From contig NMRB01000194.1 in the NCBI GenBank assembly GCA_002633025.1, positions 406,616-470,615 on the forward strand: 64,000 bases of DNA. The letters run 5' to 3'. The stretch is from Notospermus geniculatus (Eukaryota > Nemertea > Pilidiophora > Heteronemertea > Lineidae). The notes beneath the pieces are model-generated. The model searched no databases. It was not told where the DNA came from and worked only from the letters and a program-made list of their open reading frames with translations. Both the position numbers and the translations under genes were made by a program. Shown piece by piece: positions 24,401-36,329 of this stretch (the first letter of the stretch is position 1; each line of letters starts with the position of its first letter).

Positions 24401-27400
24401 AATCCGACGACGTTCGCGAGTAGGCTATGGAAAAAAATCCGGTCGATGGCGTTACCTTACCATTCTTTGCATGGCGGCTGCCGTTCATTTTAGTTCCAAG
24501 GTGCGTATATTTTACTCCAGCAACTAACGCATTGGCCTACCCTACAAGGAGATTATTTATAAGGTTTAAATTTTACCATTGAAAACTCACCGGAACAGAA
24601 TGGCCAGGAATTTCTCTCACTTCGTTCGTGTCTTTGTCAAATCGTCCGATCCTTGGCCCGAGAAAGATGGCGCCAACCAAAGCTGCCGTTCCACCTAAGA
24701 GATGAACGACACCACTCCCGGCAAAATCCTTAAAAACCAAGAAAATCCAGTTCACATTTGACCGAACATCATCAGGTTTTAGCGATGTTGGCGTACTCAC
24801 TCTCGTCAAGCCAATGACGCATGGTTACCTACCCATTGAACCACAAGTTTCTTACTAGGGAAAAAGGTTTTCATGGTAATAAGTTTTTGCGCCTTACCTG
24901 ATACGTTATATTACCGTCTCCTTTGGCAAGCCACCCTTCTGGGGCCCAGGCCCAGTGGACCACAACTGGATAAACAAATCCTGAAAAAAAGGAAAGGCAA
25001 TTCACATTCACACCAAAGTACATTTTTTTATATCCACATTACGGTGCCCATGAGGGGCAGGTGCAACTTCCTTTTTTGGACAGTTAAACCTTCCTTTGAT
25101 TGCAGTTACAATGGGCCGTATTCTAGAAGCCTCCTAAAGTGTAAGGTCGACCTTAATCTTTTGTATTCTACCCTGTAAACAATAGCTAAAGGTCGACCTT
25201 ACACTTAAGGAAGCTTCTAGAATACGGCCCTATATGTAAATCAACTTACCAGTGATCATAAAGCTGTAGACGAAGTAGGCAATGAAGTCGCATCTTTCAG
25301 CGAGTGCACCAGAAACTATGGTGGCAGCGGTGGCCGCGAAAACGAAGTGGAAAAACCACATGTGGTACTGATCGTGTGGGAGGCCGGCACTGAACCAGTA
25401 CTTGTGTCCGAGGAAGAAGTTACCGCCGCCGAAGGCCAAGGGGTAGCCAATGGCCCAATAGGCCACCCCTGAGACGACTGGAAACGAAGAGGAGCTTTCG
25501 ATTACGAAAGGAATCGACGTGTGGAATAGGAGTTGTCAGTCAGTTGACCAATAGGTGTCGCTACGGACCTAAAATTCATTAGGGGGCGTGACATGCTTGC
25601 CAAATAGGGACATTTTTCAGCATTAGATGGCAAGCATGCTTGCTAAATAAGGATGAAATTTAGGAACTGCTTGGGAAGCATGCTTGCCAAATACTACATT
25701 TGATATTTGGAAAATCAATGGCACAAATCTTTGTGATCACTTCAAAGTTAAATTTTGCCGCATTTTCTTGGGTGACCAATTTTGAAACACACCCAGTTAC
25801 CAAAAGCGTTAGGGCCAGCGTTATCGTAGTGGCAGGACCTCTAAAACTCTCCATTGTCGAAAACAGGCCCGAATAAATGAATGACAAGCAGCTGTGATGG
25901 CTGTCGTTGCGTCCAATTATCTAGGTGTTGTACATGTATAACATTTACTGCATTTCACACGGAAGCTAGGGCGAGATTTGCCGAGAGGATCGAACAATCG
26001 TTCGTTAAGGTGTATGATCAGACTGCCGTGCGGCTCACAGGTGATTCAATATTTCTTTTGTTAATCATGTTAATTGATATCCACGCTTCTATGAGGATGT
26101 TGATTACATGTAATATTCAGTTGTCCCATTGTCAATCCGTATTCTTTTCTCTGATAGGATTCCTGGCAATCAATAGCAGATGTACAGTGTCCTGCTGAGA
26201 TGCATTTGCTCTGGGCAAATGTGCAAGATAACTTATTCATTTGGTTATGAGCCCATATGAAAACCAGAGAGCATGTTGATCAGGGATATGAACAAGGTCT
26301 TGTCATACGAAATAATCAATGATCATCTCATAATTCGGTTTCAAAATATTAGTGAGGTTTCGAAATCAAACGATAAACGTAAACCTAACGACAACGTTAT
26401 TTTTCGTATTTTATATTGCATTTTCGGTACAAAAATAACGTTGTCGTTAACGTTTACGTTTACCGTTTGATTTCGAAACCTCCCCATTATGGCTATATTT
26501 ACAAACGTATTGAAGAAAGCCAGAAAGCATCCTCCCACAGCAGGGTTTTACTTCGCTCTTCCTCACCCAACTCACACAAACTTTGTGTGCGAGTGCATGA
26601 AGAGGAGCGAGACCAAAGCCCTGCTATGGGAGGATGGCCAGATGGTAACTTTAACCTAAAAAGAATATTCCCACGAATTCTTGTTCACGTACGACCACTA
26701 TTCATCGAAAAAGCGAGTTCTTTTGGGCAAATTGATAATCCGCGTACACACAGGTAAACACCTTCATGAATTCGACCCCTTCATTTTCTTTAAAGAGGTT
26801 CTTCTTGGTACATTTTTGTTGGTATATGTACATGTAGGCCTACTTAAAGGATTTAAAAAGACTTACACGAGTCAAGGACGTTCTTGAGTAGAATGTTCGT
26901 AGTATTTTTGCTCCGTACCGATCCAGCCTCCAAGAATGCGAAGCCACACTGCATGACTAAAATTAAGAGAAGCAGTTATCTCCCTGATAAAAGGGAGGTT
27001 TCGAAATCAAACGATAAACGTAGACGTCAACGACAACATTATTTTTGTTCCGGAAATGCATTATAAAATCTGGTTAATGTGTAGTATGAAAAATAACGTT
27101 GTCGTTAAGTTTACGTTTATCGTTTGATTTCGTAACCTCCCTAGCATGTAGAGCTCGCTGAAACGGCAACGTCATTTTTGTACCGAAAATGCAATATAAA
27201 ATCTGGTGAATGTGTAGTATGAAAAATAACGTTTACGCTTATCGTTTGATTTCCTAACCTCCCTATTATCAAATTTCGTCCGATTCTCGGTGCACGTGAC
27301 GTCAATATGCCATAAAATCTAAAGCTTACTTTCTTGATAAAAACATACATGTTTACTTACAGAAGATGATGCAGGCCATTGTTAGAATAAAAAACGTGTC

Positions 27401-27472
27401 GATGTTGGTCTGTATGACACTCAGCTGGCCTTGCATAACCGCCACGACCGTGGCGTTGATTGGGTTCGACAT
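21407..27472 (-). CDS. Amt: Ammonium transporter Amt, tandem copy 1
   Basis: Plasma-membrane ammonium/ammonia channel of the Amt/MEP family. Twelve coding exons in transcript order: 27472-27361 (ATG at 27472), 26956-26867, 25477-25250, 24980-24898, 24728-24591, 24391-24200, 23211-23149, 22836-22698, 22581-22487, 22231-22105, 21925-21797, 21651-21407 (TGA). They sum to 1641 bp, giving 546 aa in one continuous frame with GT-AG junctions. Family hallmarks are visible: [17 protein letters not shown]-like first helices, [33 protein letters not shown] with Asp172 and His180 (same spacing as the AmtB Asp/first pore His), and [12 protein letters not shown] with His350 as the second pore His. A cytoplasmic acidic tail follows. 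A near-identical gene lies upstream at 30.9-34.9 kb. Confidence 0.93.
23094..23144. mobile_element. 37-bp palindromic insertion with 7-bp TSD
   Basis: The insertion at 23101-23137 has arms CTTGGAGGAATTATACTG and their exact complement around one central base. GTTTGAC is repeated directly on both sides (23094-23100 and 23138-23144). It lies in an Amt copy 1 intron, just downstream of the donor of exon 23211-23149. The matching intron of Amt copy 2 (about 32505-32522) has no palindrome and only one GTTCGAC-like site, so it looks like a filled versus empty target. Confidence 0.8.
25113..25230. mobile_element. MITE, GGGCCGTATTCTAGAA ends, copy 1
   Basis: Long inverted arms start GGGCCGTATTCTAGAAGC and include AAGGTCGACCTT, with loop text CTGTAAACAATAGCTAAAGG. 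Copies with the same ends and loop lie at 43827-43944 and 59021-59126. It sits in an Amt copy 1 intron and is absent from the corresponding intron of copy 2. Confidence 0.8.
26353..26484. repeat. MITE, GGGAGGTTTCGAAATC family, copy 2
   Basis: Ends GAGGTTTCGAAATCAAACG and the complement of GATTTCGAAACCTCCC enclose ACGTAAAC/GTTTACGT internal arms. It lies in the Amt copy 1 intron between exons 26956-26867 and 25477-25250 in genomic neighbourhood and is not seen in the copy 2 gene. Confidence 0.75.
26528..26635. repeat. MITE, CATCCTCCCACAGCAGGG ends, copy 1
   Basis: Inverted ends CATCCTCCCACAGCAGGG and its near complement, with an inner CTTCGCTC/GAGCGA pair. A second copy in similar form lies at 40152-40244. 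Confidence 0.75.
26993..27263. repeat. Two adjacent GGGAGGTTTCGAAATC-family MITEs
   Basis: A complete copy (26993-27141) is followed by a 5'-truncated copy (27157-27263) in the first intron of Amt copy 1. The truncated one has a counterpart at the same place in Amt copy 2 (34527-34646), so it predates the gene duplication. The complete one has no such counterpart. Confidence 0.7.
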
Positions 27473-28623
27473 GACTGCTGAACAAAAAAGAACAAAAATT
27501 AAAAATTGGTGTTCTTTGGACTAAAAGATTGCAAAGATCAGTCACAAAGATTCTGAACACTTCGGGCCAAGACTACTCGCCAATGGACAACTTGCATGAG
27601 AAAAAAGGTACAACTCGGAGAGTGCTCTTTACACCTCACAATCATTATGAAAAATATGAAGAAAAACTGTTTAGAGCCATGACAACAGAAAAAGCACAAC
27701 AAATGTTACCAACGTACCTTTTAAAGCTTCTCAGCAATTTGTTAAATCGTCAGTCCACTTGATCAGTCTTTTTGCAATCGCACCAGAGAAAATCTCAGTT
27801 GAAATGTTGGAGTCGTATTGAGCGAAAATCAGCGACAGAGCTCTGGACATGTCATCGGCACTAGCTCCTTTCACACAATTCTTCAGACGCATTCCCATTA
27901 GTATTCACATTGTACGTTTTTGAGTCGTGACTTTTCAATATCGGTGGTTTTTTTGTGAAAGCACTTGTCCACATCCACCACCAAGGTCACGCCCCGTAGT
28001 TTTTACCTTGTTTGCACTTCAAACAAAGACTGCGGTACTTTTCCAATAAGGCGTTAGCTATTTTTGTCGATACAATGCACCAACGCAAAAAATGATCCTA
28101 GGCCCCAATGCCTTTGGTTTTGTCCACACACCCAAGTCGTCTTTTTTTTGGTAAATTCCTCCGTGCACCGCGTCGCTCGAGTATTCAAACTGCAGTATAA
28201 ATTCAGTGTGATGGCGTCAACACACACCATTTCAACCTCGCAACCACCTGTGACAACACAGAACGCAAACACCGGCCACATCATCTCTGCCGCGTAGTGA
28301 TATGGCATATGAATGTTTAATAGTAACATTATACATTTTTGTGACAAATAACAAGTTTCAACTCAATTTGCACGGAAAACTAGGCCTTATTAACAGCGCA
28401 GATAATATATGGCAGATGGTTTATTCATAACAAGCTTAATGTTTGAAATAATGGATGCAGTATGGATTTAAATGTGTATTCATTAGAATGCTTGTTCAGG
28501 TGAAGTCAACAAATTCTGCAGGATGTCTTGTCGTTTTTAATGCCATGATATGTCATATCCTGCTGGGTTCAAGAGCAATGTGGCCGTGGTGCCTTGGCCC
28601 TGTTTGGGTTTTCGGCTCGTCAA

Positions 28624-29457
28624 AATGAGGAACCGGACGAACTAACGTCACGACGTGGCGCTACGATCGATGTGACCGAAGTTTCTTTTTCCAACGTGAT
28701 TTCCAGTCATTTCCATTAACTTCTGGAGTGAAATCAACCCTATTTTTGCGGTCGCATGACATTAAAATTTACACCATCTTGTCGCGGATGAAAATTTCTG
28801 CACTTACTTGCTTTTTTCCTTAAAATAAAGAGGTAGGACGGCGATAACGGCAACGTCTTTATTTCATTTTTTCCTGTAGAAAAATGTACAGCAGATTTTT
28901 TCATGACGCAACGTCAGTACATAAAACGACGTCAATGACGTCGGTTCGGTCGCATCGATCGCTGCGCCGACCTGTCGGGATAAACGGCGGGCGGGTTGCG
29001 GATTTTTTTTTCCTAACCAGTATAGATTCCTAACCAGTATATCCATTACGAAACGAACTTAACGAAGTGAATAGAAGGTTAATGATTGGGTAAGGGTCAG
29101 GGTTAGTTTTGGGAGTAGTATTAGGATTAGGGTTCAGATTAGGATTAGGATTAGGTTTTGCTATACTGGTAAAGCCCAGTTCACACTGCCACGATTCCGA
29201 CCACGATGCCTCTACGAAATGCATTCGTGGTGTTCCTATAGGCTTCGTGATGCCTTCCTACAGACTTCTTGTTTTTCGTGATAATCCGCACCCATTGTAA
29301 CACTAAGGCCACGATCCCTCTACGAAAATATTTCAGAGGATTCGTAGAGGCATCGTGGTCGGAATCGTGGCAGTGTGAACTGGGCTTTAGGAAAAAAAAG
29401 TTGGTCGTAATGGATATATCGGTTAGGAAAAAAAAGTTCGCGGGCGGGTTCCTCATT
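28624..29457. mobile_element. AATGAGGAACC-ended element with nested insertions
   Basis: The outer ends are AATGAGGAACC (28624) and GGTTCCTCATT (to 29457). Its body to about 29000 matches 61390-61740, a less interrupted copy of the same element. A second element with TTTTTTTTCCTAACC... ends occupies about 29003-29436, and a third (AAAGCCCAGTTCACACTGCC ends) occupies 29171-29388 inside that. No coding capacity was recognised in any layer. Confidence 0.7.
29171..29388. repeat. Innermost MITE, AAAGCCCAGTTCACACTGCC ends
   Basis: Nearly perfect inverted ends of about 45 bp (AAAGCCCAGTTCACACTGCC plus ACGATTCCGACCACGATGCC) are followed by more internal TCTACGAAA/TTTCGTAGA pairs. It is embedded in the 29003-29436 element, beside a degenerate TTAGGG-like tract (29096-29160). 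Confidence 0.75.
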
Positions 29458-29638
29458 CAGCGCCATCGAAGGTAGCGATCTCTATTCATTCACAATCCTG
29501 ACGTTGATCAAGACGGCGTTTACCCTATTTCTTTACGTCAAAACCCTGTCTCCTGTCCGGGTATTCGACTCCACACATTTGCGGTCACTTTGCACTGCTC
29601 TTTGTCCCGCATGGAAGAGTCACCGGCATTGGAGATTA

Positions 29639-29944
29639 GGGCCGACCGCACATAAAGTCCGATAATTTTCGGTGCCTATCGGCGGTGTAGTTGGGAAAAT
29701 GCGTTATAACTAACTGTCGATAGGTGCCAGCACTATCGGACTTTCTGTGCGGTCGGCCCTGTTTCACCAGCAGCTATCTTGAGTTACCAGCGGCAATCTT
29801 GCCTTGAAAGATGTCCAGGGCCGACCGCACAGAAAGTGCGATAGTGCAACCGTCGCCTATCGGCAATTAGTCATAACGCACTTTCCCAACTAAACTTCCG
29901 ATAGGCACCGAAAAGCACTATCGGACTTTCTATGCGGTCAGCCC
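29639..29944. repeat. Two copies of GGGCCGACCGCAC-ended MITE
   Basis: Copies at 29639-29760 and 29818-29944 each begin GGGCCGACCGCACA and end with the complement. They carry internal CTATCGGAC/GTCCGATA and CCTATCGGC blocks and are in opposite orientation. About 58 bp separate them, and that spacer resembles 37055-37115 in the flank of the second Amt unit. Confidence 0.75.
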
Positions 29945-30916
29945 AGGAATCTAGTCTCGTGCCACCAGACTCTTGCAATTTCCAATATTTTTCCAATTTT
30001 AGAGTCTGGTCCATATGATTACTTTGACTTGTAAAACCATCATGGTGGACAATCTACCGACGATGACGTAGAACACAACTACACTGCACTGCATGCATGC
30101 ATGTATGCACAATAAATGCAAAAAGCATGCAGCATGCGAGTAAAACTATGTACAGCCTAGGCCTACGTCACCAACTTTTGAGACCCATGATGCATTGGTA
30201 GTGACTAGCCAATCAGCGAAGCTCCCGTTATTCAAGGTCATCAGAGCCGGATCCAGGATGGACAGAAAGGGGGGAGTAGGTCGACGTATGCGGCGAACAC
30301 CGAAAGCGCGAAGCCCAAACAGGTCGTTAGCAAATGGAAAAAATATATTTATTTATGGAATTTACTCGACGTGTCTCTCATCAACATGATCAACAATAAT
30401 TCATTACGCATTAAAAGATTAAAATTATCACAACCAGCTCTTCCCTCCATTTGAAAGGCAAATCATGAAATCATGGAACTACATACCGGTAGCAGCTAAC
30501 AAATATTAAAATGTTAAGGCCTACTCTTTGTACAAATGTTGGTGACTTTTTTTACAACGGGATACTCGGCCCCAAAATACATCATGACATATCACCCTCT
30601 CATGCCGATCTTGCTGCTCTTTTGTAAAAAAAATGTTCCAGCCAGTGGGCTCTTCTTCTAAAATGTTCCAGGAGCCAGGCATGCAGGAATGGACGTGACC
30701 CCTTCGATGAGATTCGCAAGGTGTAATGCCCAGGGGTGAAGATAAATGAATGGTAGCCATTTTCACCTGCTTGCTGAAAACAGCATCAGTTCTCAGGCCG
30801 CCAAAAAACACTCAAAACAATTCAACCTGTCACAGTATTGGTTGATAGGCCTAGTATGATGTTCCCAGGCAAGAACTGCAGGAATTAATCTAACATTTTA
30901 GGACCCGTTAGACTTC

Positions 30917-33900
30917 TCATAACTCTGTATTTTCGACGTCAGGTCTCTCATCAGAGTTATCACCACCATAGGCTACGTTATCGACGCCATTTTCGTTTTC
31001 CTCGTACACCGCCGCAGGCACCCCGCGAGCAATTGATGTCTGTTTATTGCTGAGATCCATTCTGTTCAACTCGTCAGACCCATATCCAGCGTGAGGATTG
31101 GTCATGGGCATATCTCGCTTTAACTCCTCACATGCTTTCCCGAGGGTACTTTCCGGAATGGCTGAAGTGAGAAAACAGACGTAAAATGATGACGTCATCT
31201 TCTGTTTATCCGGAGGCTGCCGAACTCCAGGCACTCAAGGCAGCCAACGTATTAAAGGATTCAATGAGACATTTTCCTTCAACTCACGTGGTAATCCCAT
31301 TTGTCTGGACATTATCTGGACGATCTTCATGGTTTCGTCCACGTGGTAGTTACTCCAGCCGTCACCCCAGGCCTCATACGGATAGGCAGGCTCGCCATGT
31401 TTAGGAATGTCAAGACCTGGAAGGGAAAAAAGCGCGTTCATCTTTTAATGTGCCAAATTCAAGATGTACATGTACAAGCGCTGTGCCCTATGTAGTTGTG
31501 TTCAGACTGAAGTTAAAATTGTTTAATGTTACATTTGGATTGGAGCGTAATTTCTATTTTTTTGCCGGAAGTGACGCTGATGTCGTAATTAAAAAAAATC
31601 AGCTCACCTTTCTTTTCTATTTCTGGGTCGACCCTCAATATCTTAATCGCTTTTAGAATTCCAAACATAACAATAGATATGACCCCAGTCCACGCGATTA
31701 TAGCCGCGGCTCCTGCCAAGTTCCATCCAAGACGCTGAAAGCCACAAAAAGGAATTGTGTTATGAGTAACTGAAAAGAGGTTGTTGCCAGGAAATCAAAA
31801 ACTTTCATTTCTCAACTGTCGCTTCAGGATGACTAGATTTGAGACTCATGTGGATTTGTTACATCCGAACCGTAACAAGACAATACGCTTTAATCAATCT
31901 CTGAACTGAAGATGAACCATACTTCTTTAGAAAGGAGGAACTACGTCATCGCTAGCAGTTCAAATTCAAATTCTAAATTACACTTACGAGGAAGGCATCT
32001 CTGCTCCCTGTGAACACAATGCCCGTGTCCTTCATTAGAATGGGCGTGGCAATCACTCCCCACATACCGCCACCAGCATGTACTGAAAAGTAATCAAATT
32101 GTTAAAATCTATTTCACCAAGATGTGTCCATCATTTGGGTGGTTCCAAACCACGCGTGCAGTTGTACCGTGTTGCCAAATGCATTATGCTATCATTGCCT
32201 TACCTGCAACAGCATTTAAGGGATCGTCCACTTTCAGCACAAGTAGCAGCCAACTCCAAGCAAGGAAAGCAAAACCTGCTATGATGCCAACAATGCATGC
32301 TCCCCATGGAGATAACACGTTGCATCCAGAACAAATCGCCACCTGAAATTGCAAATTTTCGAATACTAGTAACTATAAAGATGAAAACTCGAATTTCAGA
32401 AACCTTCCTTCATTTACATATTCTGTACAAGATACAAAACGCGACCATTAAAAAGTACATGGTATACTGGAATCATGGGGCTACACCAGCGTTTTTGACA
32501 TTTTTTTGTAAGTTCGACGTACCATTCCTGTGAGGGCCCCGTTGATGGTGACCAGCAAACTCCACGTGCTTTGTGATGCAGCAACCTGAACATTATTAAG
32601 TGGAAGATATCATGGTTAGGTCAAATATTTCGAGCGTACAGGAAATCTGGAATTATAATGCATGTCGCTGGAAAACGGTACTGCAATGGCCTAGCAACAA
32701 CAATGACTTACCTTTTCGAAGATGATTGAGCCTAATTTCTGTCCCAACATGGCAGTGAACGCAGCGAATGTTCCCGAAATGACGGTGTTGACGATCGCTA
32801 GGGAGATGGCCTCGCTGTCTCCCTGCTGGGAAATACTGGCCTGGGACCCTCCGTTGAAGGCGAAGAAGCCGAAGAAGAGAATAAACCCGCCGAGCGACAT
32901 CAGCTGGAAAGAAATCCGATGACGTTGTTGATTACGGAAAAAACCCGGTCGATGGCGTTACCGTATACCATTCTTTAAATGGCGTGTTTATTTTAGTCCC
33001 AAGGTGCGTAGATTTTATACTCCAGCAGCCAATGCATTGACCTACTACAAGAGGATTATTTACAGGGTTCAAATTTTACCCTTCAAAACTCACCGGAACA
33101 GAATGGCCTGGAATTTCCCTCACTTCTTTCGTTTCTTTGTCAAATCGCCCGATCCTTGGCCCGAGAAAGATGGCACCAACCAAAGCTGCAGTTCCACCTA
33201 AAAGATGAACGACACCACTCCCAGCAAAATCCTGAAAAACAAAGAAAATCCAGAAAAAAATTGATTTAAATTAAAAGTTCATATTTGACCGAATCTAGGC
33301 AGCGGCTATTGGCGACCTCACTCTAGTCAATCCAATGACGCATGGTTACTATCTTAGATTGAACAGCAAGTTTCTTACCCACAAAAAGAAGTCTTCAAGA
33401 ATAAGTTTGTGCGCCTCACCTGATACGCTATATTGCCATCTCCTTTGGCAAGCCACCCTTCTGGGGCCCAGGCCCAGTGTACCACAACTGGGTAAACAAA
33501 TCCTGAAAAAATGGAAAGGTTTCACCAGTGCAGTGGTTGGTAAAGCACTAATAGTTGACAGATTCATGTACCCCGGTGTAACGTTTTTCAGTGAGGCCAT
33601 TTTTTTGTGTGGTTCTTATTGTTCGGAACACAGTGGGAAAAGACGCACTGTTTCTCTGTGTGTCGCTCATTGTCAAGTCGCCGCTTATTCCGTCAATCTA
33701 TTGTAATGTCACACTGGCACACGGGCCTCACTGAAAAACGTTACACCGGCACCACCCCAGAAAAAGTTTAAGCTCGTGCCCATAACGTAAAGCCAAAATT
33801 CAGGCAGTGAGAGACATCTGGTGGCAACACTGGTATCTCTCAGTTACTTCATCGTTCACAGTTAAACCTTCATATTGCAGTCAACTTACCAGTGATCATA

Positions 33901-34855
33901 AAGCTGTAGACGAAGTAAGCAATGAATTCGCATCTTTCAGCGAGTGCACCAGAAACTATGGTGGCAGCGGTGGCCGCGAAAACGAAGTGGAAAAACCACA
34001 TGTGGTACTGATCGTGTGGGAGGCCGGCGCTGAACCAGTACTTGTGTCCGAGGAAGAAGTTACCGCCGCCGAAGGCCAAGGGGTACCCAATGGCCCAATA
34101 GGCCACCCCCGAGACGACTGGAAACGAAGAGGAGCATTCGATTATGAAAGGAATCGACGTGTGGAATAGGAGTTGTCAGTCAGTTGGACAACATGACTGA
34201 AAAACGGGCTATAGAACGTGCAGTTGGCCAAATAATGTCTCGAAGTGCTGGAGCACCCTTCTCGTCCCAGCCCGTACACGAAGTTCGTAAAACGACTGTA
34301 CACAGTTTGAGCACGTTTTCAAGAACGTGAGAACAATTAAGCTCAGTGCATGTGATGGGCGCATTAAAGATTTTAAAAAACTTACACGAGTCAAGGACGT
34401 TCTTGAGTAGAATGTTCGTAGTATTTTTGCTCCGTACCGATCCAGCCTCCAAGAATGCGAAGCCACACTGCATGACTAAAATTAAGAGAAGCAGTTAACT
34501 CCTGAATGATAAAATGTAGGGCTCGCTGAAACGACAACGCCATTTTTGTACCGAAAATGCAATATAAAATCTGGTGAATGTGTACATGTAGTATGAAAAA
34601 GAACGTCGTAAATTTTACGTTTATCGTTTGATTTCTTAACCTCCCTATTATCAAATTTCGTCCGATTCTCAGTGCACGTGAGGTCCAACATGCCATAAAA
34701 TCTAAAGCGAACTTTCTTGATAAAAACATATATGTTTACTTACAGAAGATGATGCAGGCCATTGTTAGAATGAAAAATGTGTCGATGTTGGTCTGTATGA
34801 CACTCAGCTGGCCTTGCATAACCCCCATGACAGTGGCGTTGATTGGGTTCGACAT
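30917..34855 (-). CDS. Amt: Ammonium transporter Amt, tandem copy 2
   Basis: Paralogue of the Amt gene at 21.4-27.5 kb. Twelve coding exons in transcript order: 34855-34744 (ATG at 34855), 34475-34386, 34117-33890, 33502-33420, 33231-33094, 32903-32712, 32585-32523, 32342-32204, 32082-31988, 31734-31608, 31416-31288, 31161-30917 (TGA). Every exon has the same length and phase as in copy 1, total 1641 bp, 546 aa, no disabling change seen. The Asp/His pore motifs ([13 protein letters not shown] and VHAGGGMWG) are intact. Differences are mostly conservative, for example AERCEF versus AERCDF, VHAGG versus VHGGG, and a changed stretch in the tail near the [18 protein letters not shown] segment. 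The donor after exon 33502-33420 is GTGAGG where copy 1 has GTAAGG. The upstream flank is shared with copy 1, suggesting shared regulation (inference). Confidence 0.93.
33572..33750. mobile_element. MITE, CGGTGTAACGTTTTTCAGTG ends, copy 1
   Basis: Inverted ends CGGTGTAACGTTTTTCAGTG and its complement enclose an inner GTGTGTCGCTC...TGTCAAGTCGC segment. A second copy with the same ends and inner text lies at 58571-58714. This one is in an Amt copy 2 intron and is absent from copy 1. Confidence 0.75.
34199..34373. repeat. Dispersed repeat matching the 9.3-9.6 kb element
   Basis: It shares CCAAATAATGTCTCGAAGTG, AGCCCGT, GAAGTTCGTAAA and TTTTCAAGAACGT in order with 9420-9615. It is inserted in an Amt copy 2 intron next to a fragment of the GTCAGTCAGTTG repeat and is absent from copy 1. 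Confidence 0.6.
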
Positions 34856-35671
34856 GACTGCTGAAAAAAACAGATATTAAAAATTTACTGTTGTTTTGAC
34901 GAAACGATTGCAAAGATCAGTCCCAAAGATTCTGAACATTGGGCAAAGACTACTCGCCAATGGACAACTTGCCTGAGAAAAAAGGTAGAACTCGGGGAGT
35001 GCTCTTTGCACCTCCAATCATTTTGAAAAGTATGAAGAAAAAACGTTTAGATGACAACAGAAAAAGCAAAACAAAAGTTACCAACGTACCTTTCAAACCG
35101 TTCTCAGCAATTTTTAAAATCCTCAATCTAGTCGGTCTTTCGGAATGCACTAGAAGAATAGCTCACTTTCAAATAAGGCCAGAATAGTCATTGAAAATCC
35201 GTGACACAGCTGTGGACATGTGATTAACACCTGCTCCTTTGACACAATCCCTGAGACGCATTACGTAATACATCCCATTAGTAGGCCTATTCACATTGCA
35301 CGTTTTTGAGTCGTGACTTCAATGTCGGTGATTTTTTATGAAAGCAATTTTCCACATGGTTTAGTTTTTGACAATGCATTTCAAACAAAGACTGCAGTAG
35401 TTTCCTGGTATTTTTGTCCACACAATGCACCAATGCAGAAAATAATCCTAGGCCCAAATGCTTTTGATTTTGTCCACACACCCAATAAAGTCTTCTTTTG
35501 TTGGTAAATCTCTTAGTGAACCGAGTCACTGGAGCACACTGCAGTAGCCTATAATTTATGCGTATTTTAGCACACCACGCTTTTAAAATAGCACACCGCC
35601 CGGTTTCTATTTTAACCAGCGAAGGTCGGACAAATATTACATAACAAGTAGACTTACTGAGTGACCACATT

Positions 35672-36048
35672 AGCCGTGGTTACACTAAATAAAATCCCCG
35701 GGTATTTTGCGGTCACACCTATGAATTGCCGGGCTTCAAGAAACCCGTGTCTGAAAAACACGGGTTTCTGGAACACGGCAATCTCGCCGTGCTTTTCGAA
35801 ATCCCCGTGTCTCATTAGTTCTTTAGCACGGCTACAGATGGCGCAGCCATTAAGTGACGTCGTTTTCGCGCCTCCAACAATGTGGACCAATAGAGAAATG
35901 ACTAAAGAGTCAGTGCATGCAGCGCAACTGTCGCCGAGCGACTTAACTACAATGTAGTGGTGTGACCTCTCGCCGGGCTTTTCGCACAGACGGGTTTGAC
36001 ACCGGTCTGGAAAAACACGGGTATTTTTATGTAGTGTAACCACGGCTA
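35672..36048. repeat. Inverted-repeat element, AGCCGTGGTTACACTA ends
   Basis: About 375 bp with ends AGCCGTGGTTACACTA and its complement. Internal text such as ATACCCGTG/CACGGGTA and CCGGGCTT/AAGCCCGG also pairs. It lies in the 5' flank of Amt copy 2, with no counterpart found in the flank of copy 1. Confidence 0.65.
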
Positions 36049-36254
36049 TTGTCGAAGGGGAGACAGGACAAAAGCAGGGTCGGACAAACACAATGAAATT
36101 GACACGTCAGACGTCACTCGGGCGGTTCGCTATTGACGTGCGCTAAACTATTCAAAAAACACAGTGTGCTTAAATTCGAACAAAAAGTGATTTGACCAAT
36201 GATTCAAAAAAATATCCATTTTATTAGGTGTATCTCACGTACAGCCATAAGTGT

Positions 36255-36328
36255 ATCTCATCTTGGAGGATTTATACTGACAGTATAATTCCAATTATAC
36301 TGACAGTATAATTCCTCCAAGATCTCAT
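36255..36328. mobile_element. 60-bp relative of the palindromic mini-element, 7-bp TSD
   Basis: The element at 36262-36321 has the same ends as 23101-23137 (CTTGGAGGA ... TCCTCCAAG). Its 20-bp palindromic core (TTATACTGACAGTATAA) is present twice, separated by CCA. ATCTCAT flanks it on both sides (36255-36261 and 36322-36328). Different duplicated targets at the two loci point to independent insertions. Confidence 0.8.
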
Positions 36329-36329
36329 A

